A stretch of DNA of 64,000 nucleotides from assembly GCF_021602345.1 (NCBI RefSeq), contig NZ_BQID01000016.1, positions 54,098 through 118,097 of the forward strand, in the 5' to 3' direction. The stretch's first letter is position 1. Each line of letters begins with the position of its first letter. The translations under genes and the position numbers were made by a program. The notes beneath the pieces are model-generated. The model was not told the origin of the DNA. It saw nothing but the letters and a program-made list of their open reading frames with translations, and made no database searches. Below, piece after piece: positions 1-9,138 of the stretch. Origin of the DNA: Pseudomonas pharyngis (GTDB lineage: Bacteria > Pseudomonadota > Gammaproteobacteria > Pseudomonadales > Pseudomonadaceae).

Positions 1-191
1 GCGTGGTGAAAGATGCAAGGAGTGTTGCAGTGGTCGTGCCAGCTTTTCGAAAAGAAATTAATCGTTAATTTTCAATGACTTAAAAATAAAACAAAATTCT
101 GTATGCCTGTTATTTGCATGATCTGTCATTTGGCCTGCATGCAGAATGCCTGTATTTTCCAACGTGTTTTCAAACCCAGACGATTTCAACG
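1..191. other. AT-rich intergenic leader
   Basis: No gene is visible here. The stretch is clearly richer in A and T than the rest of the window, notably around positions 50-100, and may hold the promoter of the DUF3820 gene that follows. No partial reading frame running off the left edge could be supported. Confidence 0.4.
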
Positions 192-428
192 ATGAACCCT
201 GAAAAGCTCGAACTGCTGATCACCCGCGAAATGCCCTTCGGCAAGTACAAGGGCCGGATCATTGCCGACCTGCCGGGCCCGTACCTGAACTGGTTCGCCC
301 GGGAAGGTTTTCCCCATGGAGAACTGGGCGGGCTGCTGGCATTGATGCAGGAAATCGATCACAACGGCCTGTCGGAACTGCTCGAACCGCTGCGCGCCAA
401 ACATGGCAAGCCTGCCCCGCGCCACTGA
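192..428 (+). CDS. DUF3820 family protein
   Basis: A 78-residue protein of the DUF3820 family, whose members are sometimes annotated as putative quorum-sensing-regulated virulence factors. The core shows the family pattern MPFGKYKGR near residues 14-22, then a proline/glycine turn and an aromatic segment (YLNWFAREGFP). The ATG at 192 is chosen because it gives the usual family length; an upstream in-frame start at 114 would add a non-conserved extension. There is no signal peptide or membrane segment. The class-V aminotransferase gene follows after 30 bp on the same strand, so the two may be co-transcribed. The biochemical function is unknown, and I infer nothing beyond family membership. Confidence 0.75.
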   Translation: MNPEKLELLITREMPFGKYKGRIIADLPGPYLNWFAREGFPHGELGGLLALMQEIDHNGLSELLEPLRAKHGKPAPRH

Positions 429-458
429 GGCGTCATCCTGATCCGAGTCGAGTCGACC

Positions 459-1640
459 ATGCCCGATAACACCCGCCGCGCCCGAGACGAAGCCTTCTGG
501 CAAACCTTCGCCGACCGTTACGATCGCCACCCCGGCCCCGTGAACCTGGAGAACGGCTACTTCGGACGGATGTCGCGCACCGTGATCGAGGAGTATCAGC
601 GCAACGTCGAGCTGATCAACAACAGCAACTCGATCTACGTGCGCCAACGTTTCGAACAGCACGACCTCCTCGACATCCGCGCGCAACTGGCCGAGCTGAT
701 CGGCGTCCGCGCGCAAAGCGTGGCGTTTACCCACAACGCCACTGCCGGCCTGCAATCGCTGATCCGCAACTACAACCGCCTGCAGCCAGGCGACCAGGTG
801 CTGATCTGCGATCTGGAGTACGACACGGTCAAGGGCGCCATGCGCTGGCTGGCGCAGCATCGCGGGGTCGAGGTGATCGAGATCGAGCACGCCCACCCGG
901 CCAGCTTCGACAGCCTGCTGGCGACTTACCGCGAAGCCTTTACCCGCTATCCCAAGCTCAGGCTGATGGCTTTGACTCACGTCACCCACCGCACCGGGCT
1001 GGTAATGCCGGTGCAGGCCATTGCCTCGCTGGCCAAGGAGCATGGCGTCGATATCATCCTTGATGGCGCCCATGCTCTCGGGCAGATCGAGTTCGACCTC
1101 GAAGCGTTGGGCATCGCCTTCGCCGGGTACAACCTGCACAAGTGGATCGGCTCGCCGCTGACCCTCGGCTTTATCTACATTGCACCGCAGCGCCTGGCCG
1201 ACATCGACCCGGACATGGGCGAGATGCATTTTTCGGCTGACGACATCCGTTCGCGCACGCCTTACAGCACGCCGAACATTCCGGCGTTGATGACCTTGCC
1301 ACTGGTGTTCGAGGAACACCGCGCACTGGGTGGCGCGGCCGCCAAAGGCGCGCGGATGAATTACTTGCGCAACCTGTGGGTGAGCGCCGTGCGCAATCTG
1401 CCGGGCATCGAAGTCACGACCCCGGACGATCCGCGTCTGTATTGCGGCATCACCTCGCTACGCTTTACCCGTCATGCCGACCAGCAGGCGATGGTCGAAC
1501 GCCTGCTCAACGACTACAACCTGTTCACCGTGGTGCGCAACGGCGCGGCCTGTGGGCCATGCATCCGTATCACGCCGTCGCTGACCACCACGGCGACGGA
1601 AATCCAGCTGCTGGTTCAGGCGCTGAACGAACTGCGTTAA
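459..1640 (+). CDS. Class V aminotransferase-fold PLP enzyme (isopenicillin N epimerase-like)
   Basis: A 393-residue PLP-dependent enzyme of fold type I, class V group, resembling isopenicillin N epimerase and cysteine desulfurase-like proteins. Visible signatures are THNATAGLQS near residue 90 (phosphate-binding region), the aspartate of ILDGAHALGQ near residue 200 (pyridine-nitrogen contact), and GYNLHKWIGSP near residue 226, whose lysine should form the Schiff base. The length is typical. The substrate cannot be read from sequence: family members act as epimerases, desulfurases, lyases or aminotransferases. The gene ends with a 4-bp convergent overlap with the intradiol dioxygenase gene, so the two do not share an operon. 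Confidence 0.85.
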   Translation: MPDNTRRARDEAFWQTFADRYDRHPGPVNLENGYFGRMSRTVIEEYQRNVELINNSNSIYVRQRFEQHDLLDIRAQLAELIGVRAQSVAFTHNATAGLQSLIRNYNRLQPGDQVLICDLEYDTVKGAMRWLAQHRGVEVIEIEHAHPASFDSLLATYREAFTRYPKLRLMALTHVTHRTGLVMPVQAIASLAKEHGVDIILDGAHALGQIEFDLEALGIAFAGYNLHKWIGSPLTLGFIYIAPQRLADIDPDMGEMHFSADDIRSRTPYSTPNIPALMTLPLVFEEHRALGGAAAKGARMNYLRNLWVSAVRNLPGIEVTTPDDPRLYCGITSLRFTRHADQQAMVERLLNDYNLFTVVRNGAACGPCIRITPSLTTTATEIQLLVQALNELR

Positions 1641-2353
1641 ACCGTGTACTTGTCGAAGTCCTCGGGCTTGATCTGCGACGACACCGCAAAGGTGTCGATG
1701 CCGATCGTGAGGTGGCCAAAGTAGCCGTCCTCGTGCGAGTCGCGGCCGATCGGCCAGACGGTCAGGGTCGATGCTTCTCCGCCCATAGTGGTGTAGTAGG
1801 CATCGTCGGCGTTACACACCGGCGCCGAGCCTCGCCCGCGATAGGCCTTGTTGTTGAGCACGCCGCGGGAGACCACCTCCGGGAAATACAGTTGGCCGAC
1901 CCAGGCTACATTGCGCTCCTCCAGATATTCATTGCCGGCAACGATGCGCACCGCCACGTGAATGTGCAGGGCTCGCCCGGCGTAGAAACCCGGATAGATC
2001 GTGGTGAAGCGCACCCTGCCCTTGTGGTCGCTGAACTGACCGCCGCGCAGGTAGGTGTCATCGTCGGTTCGCGGGATCGAGCCGATATCCTCGACGTCGA
2101 CTTCCAGATCCGGGTTGACCCGACTCCAGCCGGAATACGCGCCGCGTGCGTTGCAGTGCCAGATATCCACCAGCGCACCACTGACCGGCTCGGCGGTCAT
2201 GGCATCGACGATGGTCAGGCGCAGCAGCAACGGCAGGCCCTCGGCGCCTTCGCTGATGTTGCGGCGCAGCAGTTTGGGATTGCGAAAATAAGGCCCCGCG
2301 ACTTGCTCGGGGGCCAGTTGATAAACCGATGGAGCTGAAGACTGGTTGTCCAT
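1637..2353 (-). CDS. Intradiol ring-cleavage dioxygenase
   Basis: A 238-residue protein of the catechol/protocatechuate intradiol dioxygenase fold. These non-heme Fe(III) enzymes open aromatic diols between the hydroxyls. Visible motifs are GPYFRNP near residue 20, VDIWHCNARGAYSGW near residues 62-76, and YPGFYAGRALHIHV around residues 120-133; the last contains the tyrosine and histidines expected to ligate iron. There is no TAT or Sec signal, so it is probably cytoplasmic. It lacks the N-terminal dimerisation domain of catechol 1,2-dioxygenases and is closer to the single-domain 'dioxygenase' group. No aromatic-pathway gene lies nearby, so the substrate is unknown. It is read toward the aminotransferase gene and overlaps it by 4 bp. 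Confidence 0.85.
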   Translation of the reverse strand: MDNQSSAPSVYQLAPEQVAGPYFRNPKLLRRNISEGAEGLPLLLRLTIVDAMTAEPVSGALVDIWHCNARGAYSGWSRVNPDLEVDVEDIGSIPRTDDDTYLRGGQFSDHKGRVRFTTIYPGFYAGRALHIHVAVRIVAGNEYLEERNVAWVGQLYFPEVVSRGVLNNKAYRGRGSAPVCNADDAYYTTMGGEASTLTVWPIGRDSHEDGYFGHLTIGIDTFAVSSQIKPEDFDKYTV

Positions 2354-2452
2354 GACGCATTCTCTCTTCCATAAGATGAACGCAGGTTAGCGCCACACGC
2401 GAGGCCGGGTGCGGTAACTATGTATCTCGAGATAACGAAGGTTTTTTCGGGC

Positions 2453-2486
2453 AAAAAAAAACGGCGCACCGACCAAGCGCACCGTT
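2453..2486 (-). terminator. Terminator after eda
   Basis: An imperfect stem (AACGG...CCGTT with inner GC pairs) is followed on the minus strand by a run of eight T residues. It lies 50 bp past the eda stop and is well placed to end the zwf-pgl-eda transcript. Confidence 0.65.
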
Positions 2487-2537
2487 AAAGCCGTAGAACA
2501 CACAACGAAGTGTAGGGTTGCAACTAATTGAAAAGTA

Positions 2538-3203
2538 TCAGTCCAGCAGCGCCAACGCCTCGGCAGTGCATTCCTGAATGCGGGCCCAGTCGCCGTTCTT
2601 GATCCACTCCGGATCGAGCATCCAGCTACCGCCCACGCACATGACGTTTTTCAGCGCCATGTAGCTCTTGATGTTGGCCGGGCCGACGCCGCCGGTCGGG
2701 CAGAATTTCACTTCGCCAAACGGGCCGCCGAGGGCCTTGATTGCCGCTACGCCACCGCTGACTTCAGCCGGGAACAGCTTGAAGCGGCGATAACCCAGGC
2801 CATAACCTTCCATGATGCCGGAGGCATTGCTGATGCCCGGCAGCAGCGGGATCGGGCTTTCGACACTGGCTTCCAGCAGGTCACGGGTGATGCCCGGGGT
2901 GACGATGAATTGCGAACCGGCGGCTTCGGCCGCGGCCAGCATGTTGCGGTCGAGCACGGTGCCGGCACCGGTCACCAGTTCCGGGCGCTGTTCGCGCAGG
3001 ATCTGGATCGCCTTGAGGCCGAACTGCGAACGCAGAGTCACTTCCAGCGCGGTCAGACCGCCGGCAGCCAGAGCGTCGGCCAACGGCAGCACGTCCTGTT
3101 CACGGGCGATGGTGATCACCGGCAGGATCCGCGCCTTGGCGCAGAGGCTGTCGATCAGGGCAACTTTGTCCGCCATGGAAACGGTCGGGGATGGAATTGT
3201 CAT
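2538..3203 (-). CDS. eda: 2-dehydro-3-deoxy-6-phosphogluconate (KDPG) aldolase
   Basis: A 221-residue class I aldolase that cleaves KDPG to pyruvate and glyceraldehyde-3-phosphate, the last Entner-Doudoroff step. Signatures are ARILPVITI near the N terminus, the catalytic glutamate in LTALEVTLRS, GAGTVLD, and the Schiff-base lysine in RRFKLFPAE followed by FCPTGG. The ATG at 3203 is preferred because AGGAA sits 8 bp upstream. An alternative ATG at 3224 would overlap the pgl stop as ATGA and add seven residues. It is the last gene of zwf-pgl-eda, with start codons tightly coupled to upstream stops. Control by HexR, which responds to KDPG itself, is established for this operon in P. putida. Confidence 0.95.
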   Translation of the reverse strand: MTIPSPTVSMADKVALIDSLCAKARILPVITIAREQDVLPLADALAAGGLTALEVTLRSQFGLKAIQILREQRPELVTGAGTVLDRNMLAAAEAAGSQFIVTPGITRDLLEASVESPIPLLPGISNASGIMEGYGLGYRRFKLFPAEVSGGVAAIKALGGPFGEVKFCPTGGVGPANIKSYMALKNVMCVGGSWMLDPEWIKNGDWARIQECTAEALALLD

Positions 3204-3220
3204 AGCGGCTGTTCCTTGGC

Positions 3221-3934
3221 TCATGGGCACCAGTAAATCTCTAACGTAGGTTGCAGAAACGCGCGAACCGGCATGGCGGCGACGTCGTTGGATGCCAGTG
3301 CGGCATTCAGGGTGGTCAGTTTCGACTGACCGGAAATCGACAAAATCTTGTACCGCGCCGAGGCCAGCAGCGCCCGGCTCATGGTCAGGCGCTGGCGTGG
3401 CACGCTTGGTGCGAGCATCGGCCAGCAACGACGGGTGCCGTCGGCTTGCAGGGCTTCGGCCAGGTTCGGGCTGTCCGGGAACAGCGACGCGGTGTGACCG
3501 TCATCACCCATGCCCAGCACCAGCACGTCAATGGGCGGCAATTCGGCGAGCAAACGATCAGCCTGCTCCGCAGCCTGCTCGACGTTGGCCGCCGCGCTGT
3601 AGAGGCTGAGGAACTGCGCCTTGGCCGCCGGGCCCTTGAGCAGATATTGCTTGAGCAGACCGGCGTTGCTGTCGGCATGTTCGACCGGTACCCAGCGTTC
3701 GTCGGCCAGGGTCACGACGACCTTCGACCAGTCCAGTTCCTGCTTGGCCAGGTGCTGGAAAAACGCCACCGGGCTACGACCGCCGGACACCACCAGCACG
3801 GCGTTGCCACGTGCCGCCAGCGCTTCGCTCAACTGCTTGGCGACATTCAGCGCCAGGCCTTCGGCGAGCAGCACCGGGCTCTTGAATTCGCGGGCATTCA
3901 CGCCCTCGGGCAGTTTCACATCAGATATCGCCAT
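3221..3934 (-). CDS. pgl: 6-phosphogluconolactonase
   Basis: A 237-residue protein of the glucosamine-6-phosphate isomerase/6-phosphogluconolactonase family. It hydrolyses 6-phosphogluconolactone to 6-phosphogluconate after Zwf. Visible signatures are VVSGGRSP near residue 48, LADERWVP near residue 77, and the conserved block [16 protein letters not shown] near residues 140-155. The start overlaps the 3' end of zwf by 14 bp, and the stop overlaps a possible eda start, so the three genes form one translationally coupled operon. It is cytoplasmic, with no signal peptide. Confidence 0.95.
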   Translation of the reverse strand: MAISDVKLPEGVNAREFKSPVLLAEGLALNVAKQLSEALAARGNAVLVVSGGRSPVAFFQHLAKQELDWSKVVVTLADERWVPVEHADSNAGLLKQYLLKGPAAKAQFLSLYSAAANVEQAAEQADRLLAELPPIDVLVLGMGDDGHTASLFPDSPNLAEALQADGTRRCWPMLAPSVPRQRLTMSRALLASARYKILSISGQSKLTTLNAALASNDVAAMPVRAFLQPTLEIYWCP

Positions 3935-5387
3935 ACCACGACCTCCCGTCCCGCGTGATCAATGCAATGGAGCTCATCGGCCCCCACGACCCGGCCGCAT
4001 ACGGCTTGGGCGCGTCACCGGATTTTTTCCACCCGGCGATCAGCTGGTCACACCATTTCCACGCGGCTTCGATTTCATCTTTACGGACAAACAGGTTCTG
4101 ATTGCCGTTCATCACTTCCAGCAACAAACGCTCGTAGGCATCGGGGATCCGAGCGCTGCGCCAGGTGTCGGAAAAATTCAGTTGCAGCGGACCGCTGCGC
4201 AGTTGCATGCCCTTGTCCAGGCCTTGCTCCTTGGTCATCACGCGCAAGGAAATGCCTTCGTCCGGTTGCAGGCGGATGATCAGTTTGTTGCTGATCTGCA
4301 GGCGCTGTTCGGGGGCGAAGATGTAGTGCGACGGTTCCTTGAAGTGGATGACGATCTGCGACAGTTTCTGCGGCATGCGCTTGCCGGTGCGCAGGTAGAA
4401 CGGCACGCCGGCCCAGCGCCAGTTGCGGATGTCGGCACGCAGCGCGACGAAGGTTTCGGTGTCGCTCTGGGCGTTGGAATTCGGCTCTTCGAGGTAGCCC
4501 GGCACGGACTTGCCTTCACTGTGCCCGGCGATGTACTGGCCGCGCACCACCTGCGTGGTCAGGCCTTCCGGACTGATCGGCGCCAGGGCCTTGAGCACCT
4601 TGACCTTCTCGTCGCGGATGCTATCGGCGGACAGGTCGGCCGGCGGATCCATGGCGATCAGGCAGAGCAGTTGCAGCAGGTGGTTCTGGATCATGTCCCG
4701 CAGTTGGCCGGCCTTGTCGAAGTAACCCCAACGGCCTTCGATGCCGACCTTTTCGGCCACGGTGATTTCCACGTGGGAGATGTAGTTCTGGTTCCACTGG
4801 GTTTCGAACAGGCTGTTGGCGAAACGCAGGGCGATCAGGTTCTGAACGGTTTCTTTGCCCAGGTAGTGGTCGATGCGGTAGGTGCGGTTCTCCGGGAAGA
4901 ACTGCGCCACGGCGTCGTTGACCTTGCGCGAGGATTCCAGGTCGGAGCCGATCGGTTTTTCCAGCACCACGCGGGTGTTTTCCGCCAGACCGACTTTCGC
5001 CAGGTTCTCGCAGATCGCGCCGTACACCGCCGCCGGAGTGGCGAAGTAGGCAATCATGCGCTGCGTGCTGCCGGCCAGTTCGGCCAGCGCCACATAATCT
5101 TCAGCCTTGAGGAAGTCGACGTGCAGATAAGTCAGGCGTGCCAGAAAGCGCTCGGCCACGGCCTCGTCCAGCTCCTTGCCCACGTAACGGCGCAGCTCGG
5201 CGGCGATGAACGCCAGGTGCTGCTGCTCGGTGCCCGCCTCACGGGCCAGTGCAATAATGCGCGTGTCCTCGTGCAGCAGGCCGGCGCCATCAAGGTGATA
5301 AAGGGCAGGAAACAGCTTGCGCAGGGCCAGATCGCCCAAGGCGCCGAACAAGGCGAAGGTGCACGGTTCAACCGTAATCGAAGGCAT
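3921..5387 (-). CDS. zwf: Glucose-6-phosphate 1-dehydrogenase
   Basis: A 488-residue enzyme that oxidises glucose-6-phosphate to 6-phosphogluconolactone with NAD(P)+. The N-terminal nucleotide-binding turn reads GALGDLA (residues 15-21), EKPIG is at 143-147, and the substrate signature RIDHYLGKE is at 171-179. The usual turn is GASGDLAKRKL; this copy has leucine for serine, which I recall as the Zwf-1 form found next to hexR in other pseudomonads. It is the first gene of zwf-pgl-eda and is divergent from hexR. A palindrome in the 217-bp intergenic region (5453-5468) is a candidate operator. Confidence 0.96.
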   Translation of the reverse strand: MPSITVEPCTFALFGALGDLALRKLFPALYHLDGAGLLHEDTRIIALAREAGTEQQHLAFIAAELRRYVGKELDEAVAERFLARLTYLHVDFLKAEDYVALAELAGSTQRMIAYFATPAAVYGAICENLAKVGLAENTRVVLEKPIGSDLESSRKVNDAVAQFFPENRTYRIDHYLGKETVQNLIALRFANSLFETQWNQNYISHVEITVAEKVGIEGRWGYFDKAGQLRDMIQNHLLQLLCLIAMDPPADLSADSIRDEKVKVLKALAPISPEGLTTQVVRGQYIAGHSEGKSVPGYLEEPNSNAQSDTETFVALRADIRNWRWAGVPFYLRTGKRMPQKLSQIVIHFKEPSHYIFAPEQRLQISNKLIIRLQPDEGISLRVMTKEQGLDKGMQLRSGPLQLNFSDTWRSARIPDAYERLLLEVMNGNQNLFVRKDEIEAAWKWCDQLIAGWKKSGDAPKPYAAGSWGPMSSIALITRDGRSWYGDI

Positions 5388-5452
5388 GATGTTTGTTCTT
5401 TTATCAAGTTAAGCTACAAATACCTTTTTTCAAGGCATCACTCAAGGGAAAA

Positions 5453-5468
5453 TGTAGTAATAACCACA
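5453..5468. promoter_or_regulatory. Palindrome between zwf and hexR, candidate HexR operator
   Basis: The 16-bp sequence TGTAGTAATAACCACA is a near-perfect palindrome (outer TGT/ACA, inner GTAATAAC) centred 73 bp upstream of the zwf start. HexR is known to repress zwf in Pseudomonas. This site departs from the TTGT-N7-ACAA form seen twice upstream of gap, so it is an inference from position and symmetry. It resembles the TGTAATnnnATTACA form described for enterobacterial and Shewanella HexR. Confidence 0.5.
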
Positions 5469-5604
5469 ACATTTTCGCAAAATACAGATTCCGAGTGGTG
5501 GTCGGTCGGAGCCATCAGTAGGATAGGCCACCGTCACGGGCCACATCAAAGGCCCAATTTGCATAGCCGCGCGCTTATCGGCGCCGGTGAATCTAGGAAT
5601 TCTT

Positions 5605-6474
5605 ATGGACCGCGTGCGAAATTTACTGGAACAGATCCAGAGTCGCCTTGAAGAGCTGAACAAGGCCGAACGCAAAGTCGCTGAAGTGATCCTGCTCAAC
5701 CCACAGCAGGCCACCCGCTTCAGCATCGCCGCCCTCGCCCAAGCGGCGTCGGTCAGTGAACCGACGGTCAACCGTTTCTGCCGTTCGTTCGGCGTCAGCG
5801 GCTACCCCGAACTCAAGTTGCAACTGGCGCAGAGCCTGGCCAGCGGCGCGGCCTATGTCAGCCGCGCAGTGGAAGCTGACGACAATCCCGAGGCCTATAC
5901 GCAGAAGATTTTCGGCAGTGCGATCGCCTCGCTGGACAGCGCGTGCCAGGCACTGGACCCGAACCTGATCAGCCGCGCCGTCGACCTGTTGATCCAGGCC
6001 CGGCAGATTCACTTCTTCGGCCTGGGTGCTTCGGCTCCAGTGGCTTTGGATGCACAGCACAAGTTCTTCCGCTTCAATCTGGCGGTGACCGCCCACGCCG
6101 ATGTGCTGATGCAACGGATGATTGCCTCGGTGGCGCACACCGGCGAGCTGTTCGTGATCATTTCCTACACCGGCCGCACCCGCGAACTGGTGGAAGTGGC
6201 GCGCATCGCCCGGGAGAACGGCGCTTCGGTGCTGGGCCTGACGGCGGAGAACTCGCCGCTGGCCAAGGCCAGTACGCTGAGCCTGAACATTCCGCTGCCG
6301 GAAGACACCGACATCTATATGCCGATGACTTCGCGGATCATTCAGTTGACCGTGCTGGATGTACTGGCGACGGGGATGACCTTGCGTCGCGGGGTGGATT
6401 TCCAGCCGCATCTGCGCAAGATCAAAGAGAGCTTGAATGCGAGCCGGTATCCGGTTGGAGATGAGTTCAACTAA
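5605..6474 (+). CDS. hexR: HexR, RpiR-family repressor of glucose catabolism
   Basis: A 289-residue regulator with an N-terminal RpiR-type helix-turn-helix (residues 1-77; [25 protein letters not shown]) and a C-terminal SIS sugar-phosphate domain (about 120-260; [33 protein letters not shown]). In P. putida HexR represses zwf-pgl-eda, edd-glk and gap-1 and releases DNA when it binds KDPG. The ATG at 5605 is chosen because AGGAA lies 5-6 bp upstream; a GTG at 5587 lacks this. It is divergent from zwf, the standard Pseudomonas arrangement. Confidence 0.95.
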   Translation: MDRVRNLLEQIQSRLEELNKAERKVAEVILLNPQQATRFSIAALAQAASVSEPTVNRFCRSFGVSGYPELKLQLAQSLASGAAYVSRAVEADDNPEAYTQKIFGSAIASLDSACQALDPNLISRAVDLLIQARQIHFFGLGASAPVALDAQHKFFRFNLAVTAHADVLMQRMIASVAHTGELFVIISYTGRTRELVEVARIARENGASVLGLTAENSPLAKASTLSLNIPLPEDTDIYMPMTSRIIQLTVLDVLATGMTLRRGVDFQPHLRKIKESLNASRYPVGDEFN

Positions 6475-6497
6475 GGCGTTAAAAGCTTAAAAGCCAA

Positions 6498-6703
6498 CCC
6501 TCATCGGAACGCCGCCCGCCCAGCCCTCTCCCGGAGGGAGAGGGGGCCGACGGTGTTGCCCTCAAAAGTTACATCGACCTGAACGATCAACGTTTCCTCT
6601 GGCTTGGCCAAGCCAAGATCACCGCTGTAGTCGCAAGTCGGTGTAAATAGCCAATCCAACTCGGTCAGTCCCCTCTCCCCCCGGGAGAGGGTTAGGGTGA
6701 GGG
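6498..6703. repeat. Palindromic MITE-like repeat, copy A (206 bp)
   Basis: The ends are inverted: it begins CCCTCATC...CAGCCCTCTCCCGGAGGGAGAGGG and ends with the complement-like CCCTCTCCCCCCGGGAGAGGGTTAGGGTGAGGG. The middle holds an ATCGACCTGAACGAT half and a weaker inverted partner. This copy carries an insertion near its left end, so it is the longest. It fills the space between the convergent genes hexR and the mutarotase. Related copies are at 15013, 31050 and 39324. Confidence 0.75.
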
Positions 6704-6723
6704 CAGCGGTCGAGCTGACACAC

Positions 6724-7578
6724 TCAAGCCCCCGCCCACGCCTGCAAACTCAAATGCGCCTTCTCCCCCGGCGCCAGATGCAGGCTGTCGGTGCCACCCG
6801 CCGCCGCTTCAACACACACAAACTCCGAGATCTCATCCCAGGTCACGCCCAGCAATGGCCGCGCCCCCGGATGCCACACCACGGTGTCCGCGCTGTCACC
6901 GGTATCGATGCAGAGTTCGCGCTGCCAAGCGTGATCCTTGAGCTGTAATTCGCCGTCGTGCTGGAACACTCGCTGACAGCCACCATCGACCCGCAACTCG
7001 CCTTCCTGCTGGCAAACCTCACGGTTCAACTGGTCGTAACCCTGCGCCCCTTCGAGCCCAGACAGCGCTATCTCACTCACGTCACCAATACGCCAGTAAG
7101 CGTGCAAAGCCTGGCTCAACTGGCACGGCATGTCGTCCTGATGCTCGGTGCTCAGGCGCAATTCCATGCGTTCGCCCAGGTGCGCGTGCAGGTCCACCTG
7201 CCAGTCGCACAGCTGCAATTGCCAATGCAGGCGCACGCCGTCCTCGGCGCTGCTGCTGTCGAGCAGTTTCCAGTCCAGCAATCGCGCCCAGCCATGGGAC
7301 GGCCACGCGTTTTCGCTCGGGTGACGGCCATACCACGGCCAGCACACCGGCACGCCACCGCGAATCGCGCCGACATGCGGCCACTTCGCCGCGCACCACA
7401 GCCAAGGTTTCTGCCCGCGCGGCTGAAAGTGCAGCAATTGCGCACCCTGACGACTGAACACCGCCTGACACAGCGGATGATCGATCACCAGCACATCGCG
7501 CATCTGATAGCGCTCCCAGGCGAACACCGGTCGTTCACGCAGGGATTTGAAGAAGCGTTGCAGCGGATGCTCATGCAT
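6724..7578 (-). CDS. D-hexose-6-phosphate mutarotase (aldose 1-epimerase family, YeaD-like)
   Basis: A 284-residue galactose-mutarotase-fold protein of the YeaD/glucose-6-phosphate 1-epimerase group, which interconverts alpha and beta hexose-6-phosphate. Signatures are GAQLLHFQPRGQKPWLW near residue 45, IRGGVPVCWPWYG near residue 72, SHGWARLLDW near residue 93, and VVWHPG toward the C terminus. The ATG at 7578 is preferred; the open frame extends to a TTG at 7599, but neither has a strong Shine-Dalgarno sequence. It follows oprB on the same strand but a strong terminator lies between, so it probably has its own promoter. In this context it would supply the anomer that Zwf uses. Confidence 0.85.
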   Translation of the reverse strand: MHEHPLQRFFKSLRERPVFAWERYQMRDVLVIDHPLCQAVFSRQGAQLLHFQPRGQKPWLWCAAKWPHVGAIRGGVPVCWPWYGRHPSENAWPSHGWARLLDWKLLDSSSAEDGVRLHWQLQLCDWQVDLHAHLGERMELRLSTEHQDDMPCQLSQALHAYWRIGDVSEIALSGLEGAQGYDQLNREVCQQEGELRVDGGCQRVFQHDGELQLKDHAWQRELCIDTGDSADTVVWHPGARPLLGVTWDEISEFVCVEAAAGGTDSLHLAPGEKAHLSLQAWAGA

Positions 7579-7626
7579 GGGCCACGGTTCCAGATTCAAC
7601 TTTCATGGGCTGCGACACCCCTTTCC

Positions 7627-7656
7627 AAAAAAAAGCGGACAGCCTTGGCTGTCCGC
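7627..7656 (-). terminator. Terminator after oprB
   Basis: A perfect 8-bp stem (GCGGACAG/CTGTCCGC) with a 6-nt loop is followed on the minus strand by eight T residues. It lies about 40 bp past the oprB stop and should end the gts-oprB transcript. Confidence 0.9.
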
Positions 7657-7694
7657 AAATATGCGCACATAGAGAGGAGCTTATCGCAGACGCG

Positions 7695-9041
7695 TCAGAA
7701 CGTAGACTGAATTTTCAGGCCAGCGACCAAAGCGTTATCCACTTCATCCACACCGCCCGGATGAGTGATGTATTGCAGGTTCGGGCGCACGGTCAGCCAG
7801 TTGGTCACGTGGAAGCCGTAGTTGATCTCGTAGTTGTATTCGGTTTCACGAATCGGCGAGAACACCGGATTGTCGTAATCCGAAACACCGTTGGAGACGT
7901 TAAGCAGTTCGGCGTTTTTCTTCACGTCATCGTTGACGTGAATACGCGCAGCACCGATACCGAAGTCATCCTTCGGACGCGCATCGAACAGACCTTTGTA
8001 CACAAACATCACGGACTGATAGTTGTCGATGAAGTTGGTGTCCTTGTCGTGGAACGTGGCGTTGGCAGCGATGCTCAGACCACGGCTCTTGTCACCGTTG
8101 TGGCTGGTGAGTTGCTGTTGCGCAACGAACCAGTAACCGTGCTTGCTGCTGTGAGTGCGGTAGGCATCACCGGTGGTCGCCGCGTCGAAACCGTTGACGT
8201 CCTCGCGAACGTCGTCGGCATCGGCCGTGCTCTTGTAGTAACCGACACGGTATTCGCCCGGCAGGCTGTTCGGGTTAGGCAACCAGACCAGTTCCACTGG
8301 CAATACGGTGCCTTTGGTGCCACTGCCGCTCAACTTGAAGCCGTTGCCATGTTCCAGCTGCGACGGGTTCTGGTTGTACGCACCGATCTGCGCGTAGAGT
8401 TCGTCGTTGATGTTGTATTTGACGCGAATGGCCGCCTGGCTGACCGGCCAGTTGTACCAGATGTTGGTCGCCCAGTTACCCACTTGCGAGCCGCAGAACG
8501 CCAGGTTCTGGAACTCGCACGGGAAGGTGTTGAAGTCTTCGCCTTCGCCGAAGTAACCGGCCTTGACGTCGAGTTTGTTGTCGAAGAACTGGTGTTTGAT
8601 CCACAACTGGGTCAGCCGCACCATGTGACCACGACCGTAGACTTCCTGCGAGGAGCTGAGTGTCCCGGCACGCGGATCGCCAACACGGTCGTTGGAAATG
8701 TTTTCGCCATTACGGTTGGTCAGCTGGATCTTGGCCTGGGTGTTGTCCCAGCCCCACAGTTTTTGCAGGTCCAGCGCCACGCCCAGACCGAACTGGTCGG
8801 AGTAACGCGCCGTCTTGTCGTTGTTGTAGCCGCCGTGAAGGTTGCCGCCCACCTCACCGACGTAGTCCATCTTGATGTCGATGCCCTGCTCGATCAGCTT
8901 GGTCCGCTCGCCACCCCAGTCCCCGGTCATCCACTCCGAATCGGAGCTGAAAGCGTCAGCCGCGTGGACGCTGCCGGCCAGCATCATTGCCGCAACTGCT
9001 GACAACTGGCCGATTCGCTGAGCGTTGTTGTTCTTCTTCAT
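7695..9041 (-). CDS. oprB: OprB-type carbohydrate-selective porin
   Basis: A 448-residue outer-membrane porin that lets glucose and related sugars into the periplasm for the Gts importer. A Sec signal peptide covers residues 1-27 (MKKNNN...SVHA, cut before ADAF). The mature start WMTGDWGGERTKL is the hallmark of the OprB family, and the protein ends in a C-terminal phenylalanine (QSTF) as expected for outer-membrane barrels. It lies downstream of gtsABCD on the same strand with a 132-bp gap holding a hairpin. The leader and first codons are unusually rich in AAnAA triplets (9026-9041 and 9055-9067), which suggests Hfq/Crc repression. A strong terminator follows. Confidence 0.95.
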   Translation of the reverse strand: MKKNNNAQRIGQLSAVAAMMLAGSVHAADAFSSDSEWMTGDWGGERTKLIEQGIDIKMDYVGEVGGNLHGGYNNDKTARYSDQFGLGVALDLQKLWGWDNTQAKIQLTNRNGENISNDRVGDPRAGTLSSSQEVYGRGHMVRLTQLWIKHQFFDNKLDVKAGYFGEGEDFNTFPCEFQNLAFCGSQVGNWATNIWYNWPVSQAAIRVKYNINDELYAQIGAYNQNPSQLEHGNGFKLSGSGTKGTVLPVELVWLPNPNSLPGEYRVGYYKSTADADDVREDVNGFDAATTGDAYRTHSSKHGYWFVAQQQLTSHNGDKSRGLSIAANATFHDKDTNFIDNYQSVMFVYKGLFDARPKDDFGIGAARIHVNDDVKKNAELLNVSNGVSDYDNPVFSPIRETEYNYEINYGFHVTNWLTVRPNLQYITHPGGVDEVDNALVAGLKIQSTF

Positions 9042-9067
9042 CCCTACATCCTCGTTTTATTGTTATT
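9026..9067 (-). promoter_or_regulatory. AAnAAnAA motifs (candidate Hfq/Crc site) at oprB start
   Basis: Upstream of the Shine-Dalgarno the message reads AATAACAATAAAA (9055-9067), and the first codons read ATGAAGAAGAACAACAAC. Both fit the A-rich triplet-repeat motif bound by Hfq with Crc during catabolite repression in Pseudomonas. Known sites typically overlap the translation start as here. Function is inferred. Confidence 0.5.
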
Positions 9068-9138
9068 AACTGTTCTTCTTATTTAACGCGGTTTACATCG
9101 GATGCGGCGCGCGACAGGCCACGCACCGCGTGCTCCCT

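Noticed and set aside
3621-5651. A 676-codon plus-strand frame opposite zwf and pgl
   Set aside because: Antisense shadow of two certain genes; composition is typical of a shadow and there is no start site with a Shine-Dalgarno.
6498-6703. Rho-independent terminator between hexR and the mutarotase gene
   Set aside because: The GGGAGAGGG/CCCTCTCCC stems are modules of the repeat family found elsewhere and have no T-run, so a repeat is the better call.
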